Below, piece by piece: positions 32,638 to 41,095 of a stretch of DNA of 64,000 nt. A program made the translations under genes and the position numbers. The first letter of the stretch is position 1. Every line of letters begins with the position of its first letter. Under the pieces are notes generated by a model. It was not told the origin of the DNA, did not search any database, and saw only the letters and a program-made list of their open reading frames with translations. Origin of the DNA: Rhizobium mesosinicum. GTDB lineage: Bacteria > Pseudomonadota > Alphaproteobacteria > Rhizobiales > Rhizobiaceae. The stretch spans positions 496,001-560,000 of the forward strand of contig NZ_JAEUAK010000003.1 in NCBI RefSeq assembly GCF_019511345.1, written 5' to 3'.

Positions 32638-33741
32638 TTATTTGCCGAGCAGTCCGTCGACGAGAGATTGAGAAAGCGGAGCAGGGCGCTCCGTTGTCGT
32701 GGTGAGTGTCACCGTGCTGCCGGTGTCGGACGCCTTCTGAAAGGCTTCCATGACTTCGAGTACGTGCAGCGCCAGGTCGCCGTTTGCGCGGTGCGGCCGG
32801 TTCGACCGGATGGCGTGGGCGAGATCGGCGACACCGAGTGAACGATAATTGCCGTCGGCATAGGGCAGGGTTACGGGCTGTTCCTCGAACTGGCCGCCCT
32901 TTTTCAGATATTCGACTGTCCCGCCGAAATGGTTCGGGTCGGGCACGATCAGCGTGCCTTCGGTACCGTAGACCTCGAGCGGCACGTGCTTGTGGCCGGC
33001 GACATCGAAGCTCATGCCGATCTGCACGACAGCGCCGTTGGCGAAAGCCATGACGCCGGTCACGTGGGTCGGAATATGCACGGGAATGCGCTCACCGTTG
33101 CGCGGCTCGCTGGTGATGATGCGCTCATTGCGGGGCGTGACCGCAAAACCGGCGACCCTCGCAACCGGCCCCAAAAGGTTGACGAGGTCGGTGATGTAGT
33201 AGGGCCCCATATCGAGCATCGGGCCACCGCCGACTTCGTAATAGAAGGCCGGATTGGGATGCCAGCGCTCGTGGCCGGGACACATGAAGGTGGCGGTGCC
33301 GCCGACCGGAATGCCGATGACGCCCCCGTCGATCAAGGCGCGGGCGGTCTGATGGCCGCCGCCGAGGAAGGTATCGGGTGCTGCGCCGATGCGAAGGCCC
33401 TTGGCCTTGGCGGCGTCCGCCAATTTTTTCCCTTCCTCGAAATTAATCCCGAGCGGTTTTTCCGAATAGGTGTGTTTACCAGCGTCCAGCGCCTGCAAGC
33501 CGACGGCGACGTGAGCCTTTGGAATGGTGAGGTTGACGATGATCTCGACCTTGGGATCGGCGAAAAGTTCTTCGGCCGTCCTGGTCTGAAGGTTGAATTC
33601 GGCCGCCTTCGCCTCTGCAAGATCACGATTGAGGTCGGCCAGTCCGCGGATGTCGAGGATCGGGAATGCCGATGTCATCGCCTTCAGGTAGGCGCCCGAA
33701 ATATTGCCGCAGCCAATAATGCCGATGCCGACTTTTTCCAT
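32638..33741 (-). CDS. Gfo/Idh/MocA family oxidoreductase
   Basis: A 367-residue NAD(P)-dependent sugar or inositol dehydrogenase. The N-terminal Rossmann motif is GIGIIGCGNISGAYLKAM, with the family EKPLG motif at about residue 97 (SEKPLGIN). The catalytic-domain motif is GGGPMLDMGPYYITDLVNLL near residue 190. ATG 33741 has GGAGG 5 bases upstream; ATG 33744 is closer than usual to it. It lies between the ROK regulator and the ThuA-like gene in one operon and may play the ThuB role (oxidation to a 3-keto sugar), by analogy only. Confidence 0.88.
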   Translation of the reverse strand: MEKVGIGIIGCGNISGAYLKAMTSAFPILDIRGLADLNRDLAEAKAAEFNLQTRTAEELFADPKVEIIVNLTIPKAHVAVGLQALDAGKHTYSEKPLGINFEEGKKLADAAKAKGLRIGAAPDTFLGGGHQTARALIDGGVIGIPVGGTATFMCPGHERWHPNPAFYYEVGGGPMLDMGPYYITDLVNLLGPVARVAGFAVTPRNERIITSEPRNGERIPVHIPTHVTGVMAFANGAVVQIGMSFDVAGHKHVPLEVYGTEGTLIVPDPNHFGGTVEYLKKGGQFEEQPVTLPYADGNYRSLGVADLAHAIRSNRPHRANGDLALHVLEVMEAFQKASDTGSTVTLTTTTERPAPLSQSLVDGLLGK

Positions 33742-33774
33742 CATATCCTCCGATAAATGTTGGGGTTTTGCGCG

Positions 33775-34974
33775 TCAGAGCGCCGGTCCCGTCGTACTCC
33801 AGGGCGATTCGTAGAGTTCGTAGAGGGCAACAGCGGCGGCGCCCTGTGCCCAGAAGTCGTCGGTCGAGTCGTCGAAAACGAGTTCACTGACGCCCTTCAG
33901 GGATGGCGGGATAGCGAGTTCGTAGGCCTCTCGCAGGCTGTTGAGGAAGGGCTCGCCCAGCGCAAGCGAGGAGCCGACGAGAATGACGCGCGGCGGCGCA
34001 AACAGCGTGACAATATTCGCGACGGTCAGCCCTACCGCCTCGCCGGCGCGCACCGCCGCAGCGATCAGCCGGTCGTCGTCAGCCTGAATCAGTGCCTTCA
34101 CATGCGTCATACCGCGGCCGAGGCGCACTGCTTCGGCAAAGCGTCCATCGGCCTGCTGTTCGCCGAGAATAGCACTTTCGCCGGCTTGGCTGGAAAGGCG
34201 CACTACGCCCTGCTGTCCCATGCCGAGGACGAGATCGCCGAGATTGTGGCTGAGGCCGCCGGCACCGCGGAAAAGCTGGTTGTCATGCAGCACGCCGAGG
34301 CCCAGCGTCTGCTCCAGCGCGATCAGAACCATGTCTTCCAGATCACGGGCCTTTCCGAACCAGTGATGGCCAAGCGTGATGGCGTGCGCGTCGCTTTCGA
34401 TAATCGTCGGCGTCGACAGGCGGCCCGACATTTCCATAGCAAAATCAATGTTGACTTCGCGGAATATCGGGCTCGAACGGATATGGCCAGTACGGTGCTC
34501 GATGACCCCGGGAAGCGCCAGGCATATGCTGTCGATATCGTCGAGCGATAGGCCGATATCGACGACACAGCGCCGTACGCCATCCTCGATGAGATCGGCA
34601 ATAACGGCGATCGGCTGGCGATCGATGCGGATTGGCAGCGTCAGCTTGGAGAGCACGTCCCCACGGAAATTGGTGACGGCGAAAACCATACGGCTGGCCG
34701 CGATCTTGGCGCCAACCACACGGGCGGCATCCGGATTGAGCTCCAGCATTACGCGAGGCCTTCCGCGTACGGCCTCATTGCGGATATCGCCTTCATGACG
34801 CGGCAGGATCAGCCCATCGTCGAGCAACGAGGCGGTGATGGCGGAAACCGTCGTCGTCGAGAGCTCCGTACGCTCACTGATCTGGATACGGGAGATCGGA
34901 CCGTGACGCCGGATCGTGTCGAGCACATTCAAGCGGTTGATCGCACGCATCAATTCGGGATCTGCAGTTTTCAT
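33775..34974 (-). CDS. ROK-family transcriptional repressor lacking the zinc-cysteine motif
   Basis: A 399-residue NagC/XylR-type regulator. The winged helix is at residues about 10-75 (RIQISERTELSTTTVSAITA), followed by a sugar-kinase-like ROK domain. Compared with the family, the cysteine cluster CxCGxxGC after the GHxxV-type histidine is replaced by LGMGQQGVVRL, so none of the three zinc cysteines remain. The ATP-loop equivalent (ALEQTLGLGVL) is present. It is divergent from the sugar ABC importer and heads an operon with the Gfo/Idh/MocA and ThuA-like genes. It probably controls both directions through the inverted repeat at 34997-35018. Confidence 0.88.
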   Translation of the reverse strand: MKTADPELMRAINRLNVLDTIRRHGPISRIQISERTELSTTTVSAITASLLDDGLILPRHEGDIRNEAVRGRPRVMLELNPDAARVVGAKIAASRMVFAVTNFRGDVLSKLTLPIRIDRQPIAVIADLIEDGVRRCVVDIGLSLDDIDSICLALPGVIEHRTGHIRSSPIFREVNIDFAMEMSGRLSTPTIIESDAHAITLGHHWFGKARDLEDMVLIALEQTLGLGVLHDNQLFRGAGGLSHNLGDLVLGMGQQGVVRLSSQAGESAILGEQQADGRFAEAVRLGRGMTHVKALIQADDDRLIAAAVRAGEAVGLTVANIVTLFAPPRVILVGSSLALGEPFLNSLREAYELAIPPSLKGVSELVFDDSTDDFWAQGAAAVALYELYESPWSTTGPAL

Positions 34975-34996
34975 GAAAACGAGCCAGGCAATCGGT

Positions 34997-35018
34997 TATT
35001 GGGCAAAAGGACCCAATA
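34997..35018. promoter_or_regulatory. Inverted repeat, candidate ROK operator
   Basis: TATTGGG-N8-CCCAATA, with 7-bp perfect arms. It lies 23 bp upstream of the ROK start codon in the divergent intergenic region. A second TTGGGT half occurs near 35094, next to the likely -35 of the importer. Confidence 0.6.
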
Positions 35019-35098
35019 TTTTTAACGGGTTACGAAATAAATAGCAGTCAATTACGGTGCGCTGTCAAGCGAATTAGATGAAAAATACAGCAGTTGGG

Positions 35099-35126
35099 TT
35101 GACAATAGGCAAAAGCTCCGTTGAAT
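35099..35126 (+). promoter_or_regulatory. Candidate sigma-70 promoter of the sugar importer operon
   Basis: TTGACA at 35099-35104 matches the -35 consensus exactly. TTGAAT at 35121-35126, at 16-bp spacing, is a moderate -10. It would give a leader of about 45 bases before the binding-protein ATG, which has a GGGAGG-type ribosome binding site. Confidence 0.45.
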
Positions 35127-35177
35127 TAATCCGCATAGGGGAAAAATTGTGAGGATAGGTCCCCTGGGAGGAAAATC

Positions 35178-36482
35178 ATGAATTTCATGTTGAAGAGCTC
35201 CGCTTTCGGCGGCAGGCGCATCGCATCCATGGCCGTGGCAACCGGCATGCTATTGGCAGGAGCCGGTGCTGCCTCTGCGACGACGGCGGTCAAGTGGCTG
35301 CATCTCGAAAGCGATCCGAAAAACGTCGCGGTCTGGGAAGATATCGCCAAGAAATATGAAGCCCAGCATCCCGACGTCGATATCCAGATGCAGTTCCTTG
35401 AAAACGAGGCCTTCAAGGCCAAGCTTCCGACAATGCTGCAGTCCGACGACGTGCCCGATTTCTTCTTCAGCTGGGGCGGCGGCGTCTTGAAACAGCAGTC
35501 CGAAACCGGCGCGCTTCAGGATCTGACGACAGCCCTCGATGCCGATGGTGGCAAACTGCGCAATGCCTATACCCCCGCTTCGGTCGATGGGCTGACCTTC
35601 GACGGCAAGACCTGGGCCATCCCCTACAAGGTCGGCCTGGTCAGCTTCTTCTATAACAAGGCGCTGTTTGCCAAGGCCGGAGTCAAAGCCGAGGACATCA
35701 AGAGCTGGTCTGATTTTCTCGAAGCGGTGAAAAAGATCAAGGCAGCCGGCATCGTGCCGATTGCCGGAGGCGGCGGCGAGAAATGGCCGATCCATTTCTA
35801 CTGGAGCTATCTCGTCATGCGCGAGGGCGGCCAGAAGGTCTTCGAAGCGGCCAAGAACGGCGAAGGCGAAGGTTTTCTTGACCCCGCGATCATCAAAGCG
35901 GGCGATGACCTCGCCGAGCTCGGCAAGCTCGAGCCTTTCCAGCCAGGCTATCTCGGCGCAACCTGGCCGCAGACGCTCGGTGTCTTCGGCGACGGCAAGG
36001 CCGCGATGATCCTCGGCTTTGAAGCGACCGAGGCCAACCAGCGCAAGAATGCCGGCGACGGCAAGGGTCTTGCACCCGACAATATCGGCCGTTTCGATTT
36101 TCCTGCGGTCGACGGCGGCGCCGGCAAGCCGACCGATACACTCGGCGGGTTGAACGGCTGGGCCGTTACCAAGAAGGCATCCAAGGAAGCGATCGATTTC
36201 CTCGCCTTCCTGACGAACGCCGAGAATGAGCGGGCGATGGCCAAATTGGGCATGCTTCTGCCCGTAGCTGTCGGCGCCGATGACGGCGTCGTCAACCCGC
36301 TGCTTGCTGAATCTGCAAAAGAGCTTGCTGCATCGACCTGGCATCAAAACTTCTTCGACCAGGATCTCGGTGCGGCCGTCGGCCGTGTCGTCAACGACGT
36401 GGCGGTGGAGATCGTCTCCGGCCAGATGAATTCCAAGGACGGCGCTCAGATGATCCAGGATGCTTTCGAACTGGAGCAATAA
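35178..36482 (+). CDS. Sugar ABC transporter substrate-binding protein, family 1
   Basis: A 434-residue periplasmic binding protein. The signal peptide spans about residues 1-34 and ends AGAGAASA, and the mature part begins TTAVKWLHLESDPKNV. The central segment GKTWAIPYKVGLVSFFYNKA is typical of the family that binds di- and oligosaccharides. It has a GGGAGG-type site before the ATG and is followed by two permeases and an ATPase. The divergent ThuA-like and dehydrogenase genes suggest a glycoside or disaccharide ligand (inference). Confidence 0.92.
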   Translation: MNFMLKSSAFGGRRIASMAVATGMLLAGAGAASATTAVKWLHLESDPKNVAVWEDIAKKYEAQHPDVDIQMQFLENEAFKAKLPTMLQSDDVPDFFFSWGGGVLKQQSETGALQDLTTALDADGGKLRNAYTPASVDGLTFDGKTWAIPYKVGLVSFFYNKALFAKAGVKAEDIKSWSDFLEAVKKIKAAGIVPIAGGGGEKWPIHFYWSYLVMREGGQKVFEAAKNGEGEGFLDPAIIKAGDDLAELGKLEPFQPGYLGATWPQTLGVFGDGKAAMILGFEATEANQRKNAGDGKGLAPDNIGRFDFPAVDGGAGKPTDTLGGLNGWAVTKKASKEAIDFLAFLTNAENERAMAKLGMLLPVAVGADDGVVNPLLAESAKELAASTWHQNFFDQDLGAAVGRVVNDVAVEIVSGQMNSKDGAQMIQDAFELEQ

Positions 36483-36503
36483 CCTGCGCCTGCAGAACCT
36501 TTC

Positions 36504-36530
36504 CCGGCGCTCCCAAAAGCGGAGCGCCGG
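36504..36530 (+). promoter_or_regulatory. Intercistronic hairpin after the sugar-binding-protein gene
   Basis: CCGGCGCTCC pairs perfectly with GGAGCGCCGG around a 7-base loop, without a T run, 21 bp after the binding-protein stop. Same layout as the hairpin at 16203-16225; probably an mRNA stabiliser or partial attenuator. Confidence 0.75.
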
Positions 36531-36563
36531 CACCGCTGCCGACGAGATACGAAAGCAGGAATC

Positions 36564-37508
36564 ATGGCCAATATTTCAGTCCCCTCGATGTCAGCCACGG
36601 CAAGTCCGGCAAGACGAGCACGAGCCGCAAACCGGAAAAGTTCGGTCGCCCACGACCGGCTGGCCGTGCTTTTACTCTTTCTGCCGCCGGCGCTGCTGCT
36701 CTTTACGCTGTTCGTCATCATGCCGATGGGTGAGGCCGCCTGGTACAGCCTCTATAAGTGGAACGGCTACGGCACGCCGACCGACTTCATCGGCCTGCGC
36801 AATTTCGAGGTCCTGTTTCGAAACGCCGCTTTCACTCAGGCGCTGATCAATAACGGCCTGATCATCGTCATCTCGATCTGCATCCAGGTGCCGCTTGCCA
36901 TCTGGCTGGCGACCATGCTTGCCCATCGCATTCCAGGCGTCGTCGGCTTCCGCCTGATTTTCTTCCTGCCCTATGTGCTTGCCGACGTTGCGGCGGGCCT
37001 CATCTGGCGCTTCGTCTATGACGGAGACTACGGCCTATTTGCCGCCGTCTCGAATTTCTTCGGCTTCGCCAATCCCTATGTGCTCGCCGACAAGGATGTG
37101 GCGATCTATGCCGTACTCGGCGTCATAGTCTGGAAATATTTCGGCTTTCACATGATGCTGTTCATCGCGGGCCTGCAATCGGTCGACAAGAACGTGCTGG
37201 AGGCCGCCGAAATCGACGGCGCCACCGGTTGGCAGAAATTTCGTTACGTCACCCTGCCGCTGCTCGGCTCGACCCTGCGTCTTTCGATTTTCTTCGCCGT
37301 AGTCGGCTCGCTGCAGCTCTTCGACATGATCATGCCGCTGACGGGCGGCGGCCCGTCCAATTCCACGCAGACGATGGTCACCTTTCTCTACACCTATGGC
37401 GTCATGCGCATGCAGGTGGGCTTGGGCAGCGCCGTCGGCGTCGTGCTCTTCATCATCTGCGTGACGCTCGCCTTCGGTTACAAAAGGATATTCATGCGTC
37501 ATGACTGA
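36564..37508 (+). CDS. Sugar ABC transporter permease (MalF/UgpA type)
   Basis: A 314-residue inner-membrane permease with six helices. The N-terminal cytoplasmic tail is basic and about 35 residues long (ARRARAANRKSSVAHDRLA), and the EAA loop is LEAAEIDGATGWQKFRYVTL near residue 212. AGGA precedes the ATG. It overlaps the next permease gene by 8 bp. Length and topology are normal. Confidence 0.92.
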   Translation: MANISVPSMSATASPARRARAANRKSSVAHDRLAVLLLFLPPALLLFTLFVIMPMGEAAWYSLYKWNGYGTPTDFIGLRNFEVLFRNAAFTQALINNGLIIVISICIQVPLAIWLATMLAHRIPGVVGFRLIFFLPYVLADVAAGLIWRFVYDGDYGLFAAVSNFFGFANPYVLADKDVAIYAVLGVIVWKYFGFHMMLFIAGLQSVDKNVLEAAEIDGATGWQKFRYVTLPLLGSTLRLSIFFAVVGSLQLFDMIMPLTGGGPSNSTQTMVTFLYTYGVMRMQVGLGSAVGVVLFIICVTLAFGYKRIFMRHD

Positions 37509-38349
37509 TATCAGCTCTTCAATCCGTGTGAGCGCGTCCACACGCATTTATCTCTACGTGTCGCTGAGCCTGATTGCCACAATCGTGCTCGTGCCGCTGC
37601 TGACGACGGCGCTCGGCGGTTTCAAGACACTGGGCGACCTGCGCACCAATCCCTTCGGCCTGCCGACGGAATGGCAGTGGGCGAACTATACGGATATTCT
37701 CTTCGGCGAACGCTACTGGCTGCAGATCGGTAATTCGCTTGTTATCGCAGCCCTCACCGTGCTCCTGACGCTGATCGTCTCGTCCATGGCGGCTTTCGCC
37801 TTCGCCCATGTCCGCTTCTTCGGCTCGTCCTTCCTGCTGAATTATTTCCTGCTGGGACTGATGTTTCCGGCGGCGACTGCGATCCTGCCGCTCTTCATCC
37901 GCATCCGCGATCTAGGCCTGTTGAATACCTACTGGGGCGTTGTGCTGCCGCAGGTGGCCTTCGGTCTCGGCATGAGCATCCTGCTGTTCAGGAACTATTT
38001 CCGCAATCTCCCGGAGGAATTGTTCCAGGCCGCTTTCGTCGATGGCTGCGGTTATCTGCGCTTCTTCTGGCATATTTCGCTGCCGCTTTCCCGTCCGATC
38101 GTTGCTACAGTCAGCATCATTTCCTTCGTCGGCAGCTGGAACAGCTACATCCTGCCGCTGATCATGCTGAACTCGGAATCCAAATATCCCTGGCCGCTCG
38201 GCATCATGGTCTATCGTGGCGAATACGGCACCGAGTGGCAATTGGTGCTGGCCTTCATCACGCTCACCATCCTGCCGACCATCATCGTCTTTTTCGCTGC
38301 CCAGAGGCACATCATCGCCGGATTGACCGCCGGCGCCGTGAAGTCCTGA
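37501..38349 (+). CDS. Sugar ABC transporter permease (MalG/UgpE type)
   Basis: Second permease, 282 residues, six helices, with the EAA loop [20 protein letters not shown] near residue 176. The glycine of the EAA motif is followed by C instead of A. It begins within the upstream permease gene, and 23 bp separate it from the ATPase gene, so all transporter subunits form one unit. Confidence 0.92.
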   Translation: MTDISSSIRVSASTRIYLYVSLSLIATIVLVPLLTTALGGFKTLGDLRTNPFGLPTEWQWANYTDILFGERYWLQIGNSLVIAALTVLLTLIVSSMAAFAFAHVRFFGSSFLLNYFLLGLMFPAATAILPLFIRIRDLGLLNTYWGVVLPQVAFGLGMSILLFRNYFRNLPEELFQAAFVDGCGYLRFFWHISLPLSRPIVATVSIISFVGSWNSYILPLIMLNSESKYPWPLGIMVYRGEYGTEWQLVLAFITLTILPTIIVFFAAQRHIIAGLTAGAVKS

Positions 38350-38372
38350 GCCGAACCATTGGAGGTGCAATC

Positions 38373-39446
38373 ATGGCATCCGTTTCACTGAACGATATTC
38401 GCAAGGCCTATGGCGCCGTTGACGTCATCCACGGCATTTCGCTTGACATCGAGGATGGGGAATTCGTCGCCCTCGTCGGGCCGTCCGGCTGCGGAAAGTC
38501 GACGCTGCTGCGGATGATCGCCGGCCTCGAAGAGATCACCGACGGCGAGATCGCCATCAACGGCAACGTCGTCAACGGCATGACGCCGCGCGAACGCAAC
38601 ATCGCCATGGTCTTCCAGTCCTACGCGCTCTATCCGCATATGACCGTCGCGGAAAACATGGGCTTCAACCTGAAGCTCGCCGGTGTCGCAAAGCCGCAAA
38701 TCGAGGCGCGCGTTGCCGAGGCCGCCCGAATGCTCGATCTTGCCCAGCTTCTCGACCGCAAGCCGGCCCAGCTTTCCGGCGGTCAACGCCAGCGTGTCGC
38801 CATGGGCCGTGCTATTGTGCGAAATCCCGCCGTCTTCCTGTTCGACGAGCCGCTGTCCAATCTCGATGCCAAGTTGCGTGTGCAGATGCGCTCGGAAATC
38901 AAGACGTTGCACCAGAAGGTCAGGACCACCTCGATCTATGTCACGCACGACCAGATCGAGGCGATGACGCTTGCCGACCGCGTCGTCGTGCTCAATCAGG
39001 GCAGGGTGGAGCAGCAGGGTACGCCGCTCGAACTCTACAGGAAACCGGCCAATCTCTTCGTCGCCGCCTTCATCGGATCGCCGGCGATGAATATGCTTGA
39101 CGGCACGGTGGACGGCGAAAACGGTGAGCCGGCAGCGCGCCTTTCGGACGGCACTGCAATCCGTATCGCCCCGGATAGGAAGGTTCGTCCTGGCCAGACG
39201 GTGACTATCGGCCTGCGCCCCGAGCATCTGACGCCGGGCGGCAAGGACGGAAATGCTCTTGCCGGGCAGACCCTGCTTGTCGAGCCGACCGGCGCTCAGA
39301 CGCATGTCGTCTTCGATCTTGGCGGCCAGCCTGTAACGGCCGTCGTGGATGGAAATTATGCGGCCCGCTACGGCGCCCGTTTCGAAGCCAATATCGCCAG
39401 CGAGCAGATCCATGTCTTCGACCGCGGCACCGGTCTTGCGCTTTAA
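38373..39446 (+). CDS. Sugar ABC transporter ATP-binding protein (MalK/UgpC type)
   Basis: A 357-residue ATPase: Walker [13 protein letters not shown]-loop [12 protein letters not shown], signature [15 protein letters not shown], Walker [13 protein letters not shown], switch histidine in [13 protein letters not shown]-terminal TOBE/MalK regulatory domain begins near residue 235 ([12 protein letters not shown]). The start has GGAGG 7 bases upstream. An in-frame extension starting at 38235 lies within the permease gene and is rejected. It is the last gene of the operon, which ends at the hairpin at 39499. Confidence 0.93.
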   Translation: MASVSLNDIRKAYGAVDVIHGISLDIEDGEFVALVGPSGCGKSTLLRMIAGLEEITDGEIAINGNVVNGMTPRERNIAMVFQSYALYPHMTVAENMGFNLKLAGVAKPQIEARVAEAARMLDLAQLLDRKPAQLSGGQRQRVAMGRAIVRNPAVFLFDEPLSNLDAKLRVQMRSEIKTLHQKVRTTSIYVTHDQIEAMTLADRVVVLNQGRVEQQGTPLELYRKPANLFVAAFIGSPAMNMLDGTVDGENGEPAARLSDGTAIRIAPDRKVRPGQTVTIGLRPEHLTPGGKDGNALAGQTLLVEPTGAQTHVVFDLGGQPVTAVVDGNYAARYGARFEANIASEQIHVFDRGTGLAL

Positions 39447-39498
39447 GCCTGAAGCATTGCGGACGGGCCGGCGTGTTTCGGCGCTCCCGAAATCACGT

Positions 39499-39534
39499 AA
39501 ATCCGCCGCCGATCGTATGACCGGCGGCGGATTT
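39499..39534. terminator. Bidirectional terminator between the sugar importer and dctA
   Basis: A 13-bp perfect stem (AAATCCGCCGCCG / CGGCGGCGGATTT) with a 10-base loop, in the 101-bp gap between two convergent genes. A and T runs flank it on both sides, so it can end transcripts from either direction. Confidence 0.85.
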
Positions 39535-39547
39535 GCCTTGTCGGCGC

Positions 39548-40882
39548 TTATTCGGCCGGCTGTGCGGCGGGACCGAGCAGATCGCTGTCGTCCCGCGGGT
39601 TGCCGGCCATTGCGGCGGTAAAACGGGTCTGGTCGAGTTCGTTTTCCCAGCGGGCGACGACGATTGTGGCAACCGCATTGCCGACGAGGTTCGTCAGTGC
39701 CCGGCACTCAGACATGAAGCGGTCGATGCCGAGGATGAGCGCCATGCCGGCGATCGGAACCGAGGGAACGACCGAGAGTGTCGCGGCAAGCGTGATGAAG
39801 CCGGCCCCGGTGATGCCTGCGGCACCCTTGGAACTCAGCATGGCCACCAGAAGCAGTAGGATCTGGTCGCCGAAGCTCAGATGCGTATCCGTCGCCTGGG
39901 CGATGAAGAGCGCTGCGAGCGTCATATAGATGTTGGTGCCGTCGAGGTTGAAGGAGTAGCCGGTCGGGATGACGAGCCCGACGACCGAGCGCTTGCAGCC
40001 GGCACGTTCCATCTTGTTCATCAGGCCGGGCAGGGCAGCTTCCGATGACGAGGTGCCGAGCACCAGCAGCAACTCTTCCTTGATATAGCGGAGCAGCGCC
40101 AGGATGGAGAAGCCGTTGTAACGGGCGACTGCGCCGAGGATGATCAGCACGAAGAGCAGCGACGTCAGATAGAAGGTGCCGATCAGGAAAGCGAGGTTGG
40201 CGATCGCGCCAATACCATATTTGCCGATCGTGAAGGCCATTGCGCCAAAGGCACCGATCGGCGCAAACTTCATCAGGATCGCGACAAGACGGAAGACCGG
40301 GGCGGTCAGAACCTGGAAGAAGTCGAGGACAGGCTTGCCGCGTTCGCCGACGGAGCCGAGCGCAATGCCGAAAACGACGGAGAAGAACAGCACCTGCAGG
40401 ATGTCGCCCTTGGCGAAGGCGCCGACGATCGTGTCCGGAATGATGTTCATCAGGAAGCCGACGATCGTTGCGTCATGGGCCTGGGCGGCGTAATTATTGA
40501 CCGCCTTGGTATCGAGCGTTGCCGGGTCGATGTGCATGCCGGCGCCGGGCTGCAGCACGTTGGACACGACAAGACCGACAACGAGCGCCAGCGTCGAGAA
40601 GACGAGGAAGTAGCCAAGCGCCTTGCCGACCACGCGGCCGAACTTCTTGAGGTCGGCCATGCCGGCAATGCCGGTCGTGACCGTCAGGAAGATGACGGGC
40701 GCGATCACCATGCGCACGAGCTTGATGAAGGCATCGCCAAGCGGCTGCAGCGAGGCGCCAAGAGAAGGGTAGAAATGGCCGAGCAGGATGCCTGCGGCGA
40801 TGGCGGCGAGAACCTGCACATAGAGGTGCCGGTAAAAGGGCGTTTTGCCGCGCTCTGCGGCGGCGTTCATTGCAATATCCAT
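39548..40882 (-). CDS. dctA: C4-dicarboxylate:cation symporter DctA
   Basis: Inner-membrane symporter for succinate, fumarate and malate, the carbon source of nitrogen-fixing bacteroids. The 444-residue product equals the known rhizobial DctA length. Family motifs are present: [18 protein letters not shown] (the serine-rich reentrant loop), [16 protein letters not shown] (transport pathway) and the final [20 protein letters not shown]. The start [14 protein letters not shown] at 40882 has GGAGG 7 bases upstream; longer in-frame frames are rejected. It is transcribed from a sigma-54 promoter at 40968-40983, activated by DctD. Confidence 0.97.
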   Translation of the reverse strand: MDIAMNAAAERGKTPFYRHLYVQVLAAIAAGILLGHFYPSLGASLQPLGDAFIKLVRMVIAPVIFLTVTTGIAGMADLKKFGRVVGKALGYFLVFSTLALVVGLVVSNVLQPGAGMHIDPATLDTKAVNNYAAQAHDATIVGFLMNIIPDTIVGAFAKGDILQVLFFSVVFGIALGSVGERGKPVLDFFQVLTAPVFRLVAILMKFAPIGAFGAMAFTIGKYGIGAIANLAFLIGTFYLTSLLFVLIILGAVARYNGFSILALLRYIKEELLLVLGTSSSEAALPGLMNKMERAGCKRSVVGLVIPTGYSFNLDGTNIYMTLAALFIAQATDTHLSFGDQILLLLVAMLSSKGAAGITGAGFITLAATLSVVPSVPIAGMALILGIDRFMSECRALTNLVGNAVATIVVARWENELDQTRFTAAMAGNPRDDSDLLGPAAQPAE

Positions 40883-40967
40883 TGGTGTCCTCCGCTGTGC
40901 CGGACGCCGATGCGCCGGCGGCAAATCATGATGGTCAAACAGCCTCCCGACTGATGAGGACGTGGTT

Positions 40968-40983
40968 TGCAACGCGCGTGCCA
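40968..40983 (-). promoter_or_regulatory. Sigma-54 promoter of dctA
   Basis: On the minus strand TGGCAC-N5-TTGCA matches the -24/-12 consensus of RpoN promoters exactly. It predicts a leader of about 75 bases before dctA. Confidence 0.93.
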
Positions 40984-41046
40984 GTTTCTTCCGCTTGTCT
41001 AATTCATTGATATTCTTGGATGCACCTGCTTGTTACAGGCGGGATA

Positions 41047-41062
41047 GTGCGATTCTCCGCAC
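41047..41062. promoter_or_regulatory. DctD binding site 1 (upstream activating sequence)
   Basis: GTGCG-N6-CGCAC, a perfect 5-bp inverted repeat about 72 bp from the -24 element of the dctA promoter. Position and architecture fit the promoter-proximal DctD site known from rhizobial dctA. Confidence 0.75.
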
Positions 41063-41079
41063 AAAGTGATTTGCCGTCC

Positions 41080-41095
41080 GTGCGAAAACATGCAC
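41080..41095. promoter_or_regulatory. DctD binding site 2, overlapping the dctB start region
   Basis: GTGCG-N6-TGCAC, the same architecture as site 1, with centres 33 bp apart (about three helical turns, same DNA face). It covers the likely dctB start codon at 41090. Confidence 0.65.

Noticed and set aside
38385..39707. 440-codon open frame on the - strand
   Set aside because: Crosses the ATPase gene, the terminator and part of dctA; shadow frame.
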